From the NCBI GenBank assembly GCA_022827045.1, contig JAJDTQ010000086.1:1-9945 (forward strand): a stretch of DNA of 9,945 nt, in the 5' to 3' direction. Made by a program: the position numbers and the translations under genes. Shown one piece after another: positions 1-5,789 of this stretch (position 1 is its first letter; each line of letters starts with the position of its first letter). The notes under the pieces are model-generated. The model saw only the letters and a list, made by a program, of their open reading frames with translations, made no database searches and was not told where the DNA came from. This DNA comes from Candidatus Binatia bacterium (GTDB taxonomy: Bacteria; Desulfobacterota_B; Binatia; UBA9968; JAJDTQ01).

Positions 1-20
1 TGGGCGAGCCCGTCCTCGGA

Positions 21-31
21 CCCCCCCCCCC
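21..31. repeat. homopolymer run of 11 C
   Basis: Eleven consecutive C residues lie downstream of the last minus-strand gene, outside any gene I can support. Runs like this are prone to polymerase slippage and to sequencing error, so the exact length is uncertain. Confidence 0.8.
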
Positions 32-52
32 GTGACTCGCCCCGCCCCGGCT

Positions 53-94
53 GGCCTCCACCTCCCGGCGGCGCACGGCGCGCCGGTGGAGGCC
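53..94 (-). terminator. GC-rich inverted repeat, possible terminator of the minus-strand genes
   Basis: Perfect 10-bp arms GGCCTCCACC (53-62) and GGTGGAGGCC (85-94) are separated by 22 bases. The hairpin lies 45 bp beyond the stop codon of the membrane-protein gene ending at 139, the right place for transcription to end. No T-tract follows on the minus strand, so a simple intrinsic terminator is not supported. It could assist Rho-dependent termination or stabilise the RNA 3' end. Confidence 0.35.
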
Positions 95-138
95 GAAGCA
101 TCCGGGTCCGGCGGACGGCACGGTCGCCGCGAGCCGGA

Positions 139-495
139 TCAGCGAAGGTGACCGTCGTGGAGCAGATCTTCTTCCATGTCGCGAAGCGAGGAGTAGCGGC
201 CCGTGCGTGACAGCCACTCGTCCAACTCGCCGTCGTCTTCCGGCAGCTCGTAACGGGAGAAAGCGGACCAGTCCCGGTGACGGAGCCCTTGCCACAGGGC
301 TCCAGCCAGGCTTGAAACGAAGGTCCAGGCAATCGCGGCCATCCAGAGGGGGCCAACGTGCTCCGCCCCCGTGTCGAGCGCAAGGGTGGCGGCCGTGTAC
401 ACGGCGGCGAGAGCCGGTCCGCCGAGCACGAAGGCCCGGGCGCGCCAGCCGGTCCGGGCCGGGCCGCCGTCCCGGGTCCCGAGTGTCGTCGTCAT
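139..495 (-). CDS. small two-helix membrane protein of unknown function
   Basis: The predicted product has 118 residues. It has a short hydrophilic N-terminus, two hydrophobic segments (about residues 21-40 and 49-71), and an acidic, charged C-terminal tail of about 45 residues (EDDGELDEW, then DMEEDLLHD), so it is probably a small inner-membrane protein. I chose the ATG at 495 because GGAGG lies 8 bases upstream. The ATG at 501 is too close to that site, and the longer in-frame extension to 543 runs through it. The gene follows the stop of the broken reading frame ending at 556 by about 60 bp, on the same strand. I do not recognise the family. Small membrane proteins with no assigned role are common in conjugative and integrative elements, which fits the context but does not establish a function. 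Confidence 0.6.
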   Translation of the reverse strand: MTTTLGTRDGGPARTGWRARAFVLGGPALAAVYTAATLALDTGAEHVGPLWMAAIAWTFVSSLAGALWQGLRHRDWSAFSRYELPEDDGELDEWLSRTGRYSSLRDMEEDLLHDGHLR

Positions 496-555
496 GTTCA
501 TGCCCTCCACTCTGCCGGCGGGCTCGGCCCGGCAGAAGAGCACCTCTGCCGGACA

Positions 556-678
556 TCAGTCGCCGATGACGAGGCGGTCGCCCCAGGGCGGAGCGTTCGC
601 CTCCGATGACGACTTCGAATGGTCGACCCAGATGACAGGAAAGACCGGCTCGGCCTCCGGGTAGCTGGAGCACTCCAG
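556..678 (-). pseudogene. C-terminal coding remnant downstream of the group II intron (3' exon)
   Basis: Immediately after the predicted 3' end of the intron, an open frame encodes 40 residues beginning LECSSYPEAEPVFPVIWVDH and ends with TGA at 558-556. Third codon positions are almost all G or C (tgc, tcc, agc, tac, ccg, gag, gcc), unlike the AT-richer intron beside it, so this looks like genuine host coding sequence. It is best read as the 3' exon of a gene that received the intron. The 5' part of that gene is not clearly identifiable. The start at 1763, next to the DUF3150-like gene, is a candidate, but I could not join the two in one frame. No domain is recognisable. Confidence 0.5.
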
Positions 679-753
679 GTCGGGTAGGAACAGCGCATTG
701 CTGCGCCGCTCCCCCCTAAGAACCGTACGTGCGAGTTTCCCCGCATACGGCTC
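679..753 (-). ncRNA. group II intron ribozyme domains V and VI
   Basis: Positions 753-720 read as a 34-nt domain V: GAGCCGTATGCG, a GGAAAC turn, then the complementary GCACGTACGGTTC. It pairs into the expected hairpin. Domain VI follows, with pairing strands around AGCGGCGC and GCGCTGT. An unpaired A at 685 sits seven nucleotides from the predicted 3' splice site, matching the usual branch-point position. The stop codon of the intron protein (754-752) overlaps the start of domain V. Confidence 0.85.
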
Positions 754-1708
754 AAGCCTCTCGTAAGCTCCTTGTGACGGGAGCCGGTGTGCCATCACCG
801 TTGCCGTGGCTGTGAACCTGTCGATGACAGTTGGGATGGAGGAGCATCAGATTGGAGAAGTTGTCTGAGCCGCCTTGAGCCTTTGGCAGGATATGATGGA
901 GATGCCATCCGCTTTCCTTCATGATCGGCTCTAGGCATTGCGGACATTTCCCGGCCTGTTGTTGCCAGAGGCGAAGCAGTTGCTTCCTCCCCTTCAAGTC
1001 CCGCTCGATGATCCAGCCAAGACGGTCTTCGAAGTATTCAGACCAGGCGGGGTCGAACGGGTTGGCGCCCATGCGGATTTTGCGATGACGCCGTATCGGG
1101 GTGCTTCCGGCATGGACCAGAGAGATTCTCGTTTCCTTGCCCCTTATTGTGGTTTTCGTGCTGAAGATCCAGTCGCGTGCCCCTTCGCGGATGAAGTAGC
1201 GTTTTTTCACCCATCGTCGGGACTTGTTTGGATGTCTCCGGCACGCCCATCTCCAAAGCTGCTGCCAGATGAGATGATCCACCTTTTGGAAGGTTTCCTT
1301 CGCCACCCGGTTTTGGTGATAGTTGGCCCACCCCCTGATGATGGGGTTGAGTTGCACTATCAAGGTTTCCTGCTTCGCTGTAGGAGACTTCCTGATGATT
1401 TCCCGGATTTTACGCAGGAACGCTTGAACGTTCTTTTTCGATGGTTTGATGAGAAGGACCCCATCGTACTTCCGAACGTTCCATCCGAGAAAGTCGAAGC
1501 CTTCTTCGATATGCGTGATCTTGGTCTTTTCCGGAGATAGGGCGAGACCCCGCTCCCGAAGAAAGTCCACGATGACTGTCTTTGCCTCTTCCAGCGTTTC
1601 AGTAGTTGCGCCAGTCAGGACAAAATCGTCAGCATATCGTACCAGATTGACTTTGTGCTTATTGATTTTATTGTGCATTCGTCTGATGCCGAAGTGCTGT
1701 AGTAGCAT
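752..1708 (-). pseudogene. group II intron reverse transcriptase/maturase with HNH endonuclease, N-terminus missing
   Basis: 318 residues remain of a protein that is usually 400-600 long. The fragment begins just before reverse transcriptase block 5, with the catalytic VRYADD at residues 23-28. The fingers and the GTPQGG block are absent. Next come the thumb and maturase (domain X) region at about 75-200, including FLGWNV and the NPIIRGWANYH motif, and a C-terminal HNH endonuclease with CPQC at 255-258, HLHHILP at about 269 and CHRQVH at about 294. The ATG at 1708 is internal to the ancestral gene: codon CCG precedes it, then a stop (TGA, 1714-1712), so it is not a natural start. In the intact family the protein copies the spliced intron RNA into DNA at a new target and helps folding. 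This copy should be inactive as a reverse transcriptase. Confidence 0.9.
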
Positions 1709-1763
1709 CGGTCACACAGTCGCTGACCCGGATTGCGGATTCCCTGAGGGCGCCGGGCGGCAT
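1668..1763 (-). pseudogene. 5' stub of the gene following the DUF3150-like gene
   Basis: The stop of the DUF3150-like gene and an ATG overlap as TGATG (1765-1761), a typical arrangement for translational coupling. The frame reads MPPGALRESAIRVSD and then runs into the intron fragment near 1717, stopping at TAA (1670-1668). An AGGTGG sequence a few bases upstream could serve as a ribosome-binding site. The GC-rich start followed by abrupt entry into AT-richer intron sequence suggests a downstream operon gene whose body was lost. In related islands this position usually holds a von Willebrand factor A gene, but the stub is too short to identify. Confidence 0.4.
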
Positions 1764-2665
1764 CACGCCACCTGCCGCGTCGGTTCGGCCTGCGGCGCCG
1801 GGAAGTAACCCGCGAACTGCTCCATGAGCGCGTCGGCGTCGCGCTTCACCTGCGCCCGGACCACCGGGTCGAAGGCCCCGGACGGACGGAGAGAATCCGG
1901 CTCCACGCCGGCGATCCTGTCCTTCACCTGCTCGCAGAGGCTCGCGAGCCTGTGGTCGCCGAAGATGTTGAGCCGGGGAACCACGTCCACCAGATCCCGG
2001 ATGTTGGAGATCATGGTGTCCCGGAACACCAACGGCTTGCCGTCGTCGTCCTCGGTCAGGCGCTCCGACACCCTCTCCACCGCCTCGGCCAGACGCCGGT
2101 AGAGGTCTCCCACGGCGTCGTGTAGCTGCTCCTCGATGTGAAGCTCGATGTCGCGCTTCACCCGCTCGGTGTCGTCCGAGGCGAGCCTGGCGATGAAGTG
2201 GTCGGCGTCCGGCACCGGCGTGATGCGGTAGCGGATGGAGAACCTGTCCCGGAGCTGGTCCTTCGAGGGATAGTCCTCGATGCGGAAGAGCTTGCCCAGG
2301 TCGATCCGGGCCTGCTCCACGTAGTGATCGAAATCCTCGATGAAGCGGGCGCGCTGGCGCACGAGGCGCTCCCGGAGCCCGTCCATGACCTCGGTGTAGC
2401 TCTCGTAGTTGGCGGCGGTGAGAAGCCGCGAGCCCTTGTCATCCCAGGGCAGCGATTGGGCGTAGTGCTGCGTGCGGCTTTCGTTCATGACGGCGTTGAG
2501 CGGCGCCAGGGCCGCCTTGGGGAGAAGCCGCTTGTTGTACCGGCCGGCGCTCGTGCTGGCGTCGTGGTGTGCGGCGACGTGGTCGCTGGCCTCGCGGTCG
2601 TAGAGCCGGCCGGACCACGCGCTGATGCGCAGGCTGACCAGCATGGCATCATGGGTGAGGTCCAT
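1763..2665 (-). CDS. DUF3150-like protein, partner of a MoxR-type ATPase
   Basis: A 300-residue soluble protein, predominantly helical and highly charged. It has no signal peptide or membrane segment. The middle (about residues 90-215) is rich in long amphipathic helices with many R, E and D residues, suitable for coiled-coil or oligomeric packing. I assign it to the DUF3150 type from its size, the N-terminal pattern (a conserved W in a helix, then NKRLLPKAALAPLNAV and LPWDDKGSRLL) and its position behind a MoxR/CobS-like ATPase. The biochemical role of the family is unknown to me. The ATG at 2665 is preceded by GAGGAGG at a spacing of 7-8 bases. The gene starts about 20 bp after the 44-residue gene, so the three minus-strand genes form an operon. 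Being downstream of the split ATPase gene, it may now be poorly expressed unless transcription starts in or near the RIT element. Confidence 0.7.
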   Translation of the reverse strand: MDLTHDAMLVSLRISAWSGRLYDREASDHVAAHHDASTSAGRYNKRLLPKAALAPLNAVMNESRTQHYAQSLPWDDKGSRLLTAANYESYTEVMDGLRERLVRQRARFIEDFDHYVEQARIDLGKLFRIEDYPSKDQLRDRFSIRYRITPVPDADHFIARLASDDTERVKRDIELHIEEQLHDAVGDLYRRLAEAVERVSERLTEDDDGKPLVFRDTMISNIRDLVDVVPRLNIFGDHRLASLCEQVKDRIAGVEPDSLRPSGAFDPVVRAQVKRDADALMEQFAGYFPAPQAEPTRQVA

Positions 2666-2684
2666 TGAAGTGCCTCCTCTCGGT

Positions 2685-2819
2685 CTATCTGAGGGTCCAC
2701 AGGGGGACCTGGATTGCGGCGGCGAGCGTGCGCCGTGCGGCCTCGCGGCTGCGCGCCCATACCGTGTACTGGCGCGAGGGGTCGTCGCCCGCAGGGTAGT
2801 GGCTGATCCGCCAGTGCAT
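2685..2819 (-). CDS. 44-residue hypothetical protein between the ATPase and the DUF3150-like gene
   Basis: This short frame begins MHWRISHYPAGDDPSRQYTV and ends in a basic/amphipathic stretch with RSREAARRTLAAAI. GGAGGAAGGG lies directly before the ATG at 2819. The gene begins 11 bp after the ATPase stop and ends about 20 bp before the DUF3150-like start, so it fits an operon without gaps. No other frame in this interval has a ribosome-binding site in place. The YTVWARSREAARR pattern could be a small substrate- or partner-binding fold, but I recognise no family. It may be an accessory subunit of the ATPase module. Confidence 0.6.
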   Translation of the reverse strand: MHWRISHYPAGDDPSRQYTVWARSREAARRTLAAAIQVPLWTLR

Positions 2820-2830
2820 CCCTTCCTCCT

Positions 2831-3758
2831 TCACCGGGTCCTGACCGCAGCCCAGCGGATGAAGGCGGGCGAGCGCTGGAGCGCCGGGTCGCGGCGCACG
2901 CACGCGCCCACCAGCGATTCTCCCACCTCCCGCCTGAGCCGCTCCGCGAAGGTCACGATGGCGTCCATGGTCACGTCCGTCGCGAGCCGGTAGAGAGAGC
3001 CGCAGAGCGCCATCAAGGCGCTCGCGTTCTCCGGGATGTCCGCGTTCCCGGGGTCGGCGAGAACCGCTCTCGGATGGGGCAACTCTCTCCAGACGCTCAG
3101 GAACGCCGAGAACTCCACCGCTGCCGCCTCGCCTACGGTGCCCCGGAAAAGCGCCCGCTCCGTCGCCGGATCGAGCCCGTTCCGGTGCTTGACGATGTTG
3201 CTCACGGCCTCCCATGCCCTGGGACACGGGAAAGCCCGTTCCGTAGACTGCGGGTCGAAGCGGTGCAGGAGGTCGGGTCTGTACGCGACCAAAAATATCA
3301 CCTCGGAAACGATGCCGTTGGCCGCGCCCCAGGCGAGCCAGTCCTCCGTGTCGACGCGTATCTCCAGGTGGACGAAGCGCGAAGCCAAAGGCGTCGGCAT
3401 GCGGTGGACGACTCCGCGGTCCGTCTCCCGGTTGCCGCAGGCAATGAGCGAAGCGCCCTCGGGTAGCTCGTACTCGCCCACCCTGCGGTCGAGCACCAAC
3501 TGGTACAGGGACGCCTGGACCATCGGGACCGCGGAGGGAAGCTCCTCAAGGTTGATGAGCCAGCGGCCGGTATCGTCGGACGGGGGCAGAAAGGCGGGCG
3601 GCGCCCAGCGGGTGCGGTCGTCGGCGTCGCGCCAGGGGATGCCTCTGAGATCGACGGGGTCGAGGAGCAGGGCCCGGACGTCCACGTACCGGCGGTTGGT
3701 AGCGGCGGCGACCTGCTGGGCGATCTGGCTCTTGGCGGCTCCTGGCGGCCCCCATACA
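2831..3758 (-). pseudogene. MoxR/CobS-like AAA+ ATPase, 3' part (split by the RIT element)
   Basis: The frame, read back to the insertion junction, starts VWGPPGAAKSQIAQQVA, a complete Walker A motif. Numbering residues on the rebuilt 341-residue protein, Walker A is at 36-43 (K42), a Walker B-like strand WLINLEEL at about 99-106 (with Glu where Asp is more common), sensor 1 ACGNRE near 140, an arginine-finger candidate ASRF near 160 and a sensor 2 region PRAWE near 213. A helical C-terminal domain follows. MoxR-type ATPases form rings that remodel partner proteins, usually with a von Willebrand factor A protein. An in-frame stop at 3772-3770, inside the inserted palindrome, separates this part from any upstream start. 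The next internal start (GTG at 3685) lies after Walker A, so a protein begun there could not bind ATP normally. Confidence 0.85.
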
Positions 3759-3778
3759 TAATGGTGAGCTCACCATTA
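3759..3778. repeat. 20-bp perfect palindrome outside the left inverted repeat
   Basis: TAATGGTGAGCTCACCATTA is its own reverse complement. Its half-site (TAATGGTGA) also forms the outer end of both inverted repeats. Its right arm and the start of the left repeat form a second inverted pair, TCACCATTAC-GTCT-GTAATGGTGA (3770-3793). It is absent from the right end and contains a stop codon in the ATPase frame, so it came with the element and is not part of the original gene. It may be a recombinase-binding site. Confidence 0.8.
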
Positions 3779-3780
3779 CG

Positions 3781-3869
3781 TCTGTAATGGTGACAGCCGG
3801 GTAATGGAGAGTAGGTGCGCTCCGGCCCCGAAAGTGCAGGGTCCAGGGCCGGAACTACTTACCATTTCT
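3781..3869 (+). repeat. left terminal inverted repeat of the RIT element (89 bp)
   Basis: This matches the reverse complement of 7372-7460 at 87 of 89 positions, differing at 3843 and 3855 (C here, T in the other copy). Inside it are two GTAATGG copies 17 bp apart (3784-3790 and 3801-3807) and an internal hairpin with arms CCGGCCC (3822-3828) and GGGCCGG (3846-3852). The TAG stop of the last recombinase gene (3870-3868) overlaps the inner edge. Repeated short motifs within a long terminus suggest several recombinase-binding sites per end. Confidence 0.95.
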
Positions 3870-4869
3870 AGTGACGCTTCGCGTCGTTCAGGATCGCCAT
3901 CAAGCGGTCTGCCGCATCCAGAAAGACGCCCTTGCGAATCGACGGCGGTTGTCGCGCAGCCAGTACATCGAGCTTGTCCACGGGATCGGCCTGAAGGTAG
4001 ATCTCCGTGCTCTGAACACTCGCATGACCCAGCCAGAGAGACACTTTGCGAATGTCGCGAGTAGCCTCCAGGGTGTGGATGGCACAGGCGTGTCGAAGCA
4101 CGTGGGGGCTGATGCGCTTGGTGGCCATCGATGGCACAGCTCGCCGCGCGGTTGCAGCATGTAGCTTCAGACGGTGAGCGAAGCCGTGGCGGGTCATGCC
4201 GACGCCGCGAGCGTTGAGGAACAGGTGGTCGCTTGATCCGTCGGGACGGACTGACAGCCAATCCCGGATGACGGATCGCGTTTGCGTCCACAGCGGCAAC
4301 GAGCGTTCCCGGCGCCCCTTCCCATGGATGCGGACGAGGTCGAGGCCGGGGTGCTCGACATCGTTGCGTGTCATTCCAATGAGCTCCGACACCCGCAGAC
4401 CGGTGGCATAGGCAAGGTGCAGCATCGCGCGATCCCGTATCCCCGAACGCGTGGCCGGGTCGGGTGCGTCCAGCAGGGCCTGTACCTCGTCATGATCGAG
4501 GTAGTCGACCATTGGCTGGTTCCGTCGTTTGAGCGGGATCGCGTGAGCTTGACCGGCTAGGGCGAGGCAGGATGGAACCCTGTACTCGAGGTACCGGAAG
4601 AAGGATTTGAACGCGGCCAACCGTACGTTGCGTGTTCCGATCGTGACTCCCCGGTCCCGTTCCAGGTACTCGAGGAAGTCGAGGATGAGTTCGGCCGTCA
4701 ACTGCTCTATCGTGATCTTGCAGGGGCGGATGCCGTACCTGGTTTCGGCAAAGCAAACGAGTTGCGTGAAGCTCACGGCATAGCTCTCGATCGTGTGGCG
4801 GCTGGCGCCGCGGTCGCGCGGTAGATACTCACCAAGGAACGCACTGATATAGGGGGCAAGCTCGGTCAT
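3868..4869 (-). CDS. ritC: RIT element tyrosine recombinase, third gene
   Basis: A 333-residue tyrosine recombinase with an N-terminal SAM-like core-binding domain (about 5-100; SRHTIESYAVSFTQLVCF) and a C-terminal catalytic domain (about 120-310). The full catalytic set is visible: R159 in ATGLRVSEL, K184 in HGKGRRERSLPL, H256 and R259 in PHVLRH, H282 in LGH, and nucleophile Y291 in TEIYLQ, nine residues after that His. Its ATG (4869) overlaps the stop of the preceding gene as ATGA, so the two are probably translationally coupled. It is the last of the three genes, and its stop abuts the left inverted repeat. XerC/D-like length and motifs suggest it can cleave DNA through a 3'-phosphotyrosine. 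How work is divided among the three recombinases cannot be read from sequence. Confidence 0.93.
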   Translation of the reverse strand: MTELAPYISAFLGEYLPRDRGASRHTIESYAVSFTQLVCFAETRYGIRPCKITIEQLTAELILDFLEYLERDRGVTIGTRNVRLAAFKSFFRYLEYRVPSCLALAGQAHAIPLKRRNQPMVDYLDHDEVQALLDAPDPATRSGIRDRAMLHLAYATGLRVSELIGMTRNDVEHPGLDLVRIHGKGRRERSLPLWTQTRSVIRDWLSVRPDGSSDHLFLNARGVGMTRHGFAHRLKLHAATARRAVPSMATKRISPHVLRHACAIHTLEATRDIRKVSLWLGHASVQSTEIYLQADPVDKLDVLAARQPPSIRKGVFLDAADRLMAILNDAKRH

Positions 4870-5789
4870 CGCGGTGTCCTCCCTGCATGTGTGGTTTCCG
4901 CCGCTCGGGCGATCTCCCGGAGCAGGACTGGCGTGGCCTCCAGATACCAGTATGTAGAGGCCATATTGACGTGACCCAGATAGGTGGATAACGCCAGGAC
5001 ATGTCGGCCGACGCTGTCGCGGTCGGCGGCGACTGCGTTCTCAAGCGAACGCGTCGCGAATGAGTGTCGCAAGTCGTGCAGTCGCGAACCGGGCTCCCCA
5101 GGCCCGCTACGGTAGCCGAGTTGCCTGGCGAGCCTGAGGAAGATCTTCGACAGGGTGCTGTGATGCGGGGGTTTGCCGCTGGAGAGAACGAACACGTGTT
5201 CGTTGGATCCGCCCATGCGCACCCTGATCTCGAGGTAGCGGCTCAGCGCCTTGCCGGCGCTTTCATGAAGTGGAACCAATCTCGATTTTCCGAGCTTGGA
5301 GTCTCTGACCACCAGGCCATCGGCAGTGACATCGGTCAGCTTCAAGGCGAGTGCTTCCGACAGCCGCAGCCCGGTAGTGGCAAGCAGCCCGATCATGTAA
5401 TGGTACGTATAACCGTTGAGCGGGCCTGCGCTCTTCAGCAGCAACGCCGCGTCCATGATCTCCTTGACCTGAACCGCCGTAAAGAGATGAGGGGAGGATC
5501 TCCGTTGCGGCGCTCGGCCAACGGCAACGTGCGATGGAACTTCGTGGCGTGGGTCTTCAGCGTGAAGCCAGACGGCGAAGTCACGAACCACTTGCAGCCG
5601 GATACGCGCTTGGCCAGCCGTGGATGCCTTGCGGGCCCAGTCGACAACGGCGGCGGCCCGGATGAACCCATCGCTGCAGGCGACGGACTCATCGGCAAAC
5701 GCTCGCAAGCCGCGAGCGGCCTCGTCGAACTTGTACCCCAGTTGGCGCTTGAAGGCGATGTAGCGTTCCACGTTTTCGACCATGGTCAT
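4866..5789 (-). CDS. ritB: RIT element tyrosine recombinase, second gene
   Basis: A 307-residue tyrosine recombinase, if started at the ATG at 5789, which overlaps the stop of the first gene as ATGA. GGGAG about 8 bases upstream supports that start; a GTG at 5807 would add six residues. A core-binding domain lies at about 5-95 (ERYIAFKRQLGYKFDEAARGL). Catalytic residues are R142 in TTGLRLSEAL, K165 in SKLGKSRLVPL, H238 and R241 in LHDLRHSFAT, H273 in YLGH and Y282 in STYWYLEATP. The insert between LRHSFAT and YLGH (about 25 residues, AVAADRDSVGRHVLAL) is longer than in XerC/D-type enzymes and marks this as a separate subfamily. Both ends of the gene overlap its neighbours by four bases, implying one coordinated translation unit. 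Confidence 0.93.
   Translation of the reverse strand: MTMVENVERYIAFKRQLGYKFDEAARGLRAFADESVACSDGFIRAAAVVDWARKASTAGQARIRLQVVRDFAVWLHAEDPRHEVPSHVAVGRAPQRRSSPHLFTAVQVKEIMDAALLLKSAGPLNGYTYHYMIGLLATTGLRLSEALALKLTDVTADGLVVRDSKLGKSRLVPLHESAGKALSRYLEIRVRMGGSNEHVFVLSSGKPPHHSTLSKIFLRLARQLGYRSGPGEPGSRLHDLRHSFATRSLENAVAADRDSVGRHVLALSTYLGHVNMASTYWYLEATPVLLREIARAAETTHAGRTPR

Larger units (their letters stand above)
679..1711 (-). mobile_element. 5'-truncated group II intron (3' fragment)
   Basis: On the minus strand the fragment contains the C-terminal half of an intron-encoded reverse transcriptase, then a canonical domain V (753-720) and domain VI ending in CTACCCGAC at about 679. It lacks the 5' ribozyme domains and the first half of the reverse transcriptase. 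Base composition drops to about half AT, against roughly two-thirds GC in the flanks, a sign of separate origin. The truncation point lies between 1709 and 1717, just past the end of the DUF3150-like gene. With domains I to III missing it should not be able to splice itself. The 3' boundary is reliable to a few bases and the 5' boundary is approximate. Confidence 0.85.

Noticed and set aside
938..1540. 200-codon open frame on the plus strand
   Set aside because: It is antisense to the group II intron reverse transcriptase/maturase gene, which has clear YADD, domain X and HNH motifs.
3036..3761. 241-codon plus-strand frame opposite the ATPase
   Set aside because: It is a complementary-strand shadow of the ATPase core, Ser/Arg-rich and without recognisable domains.
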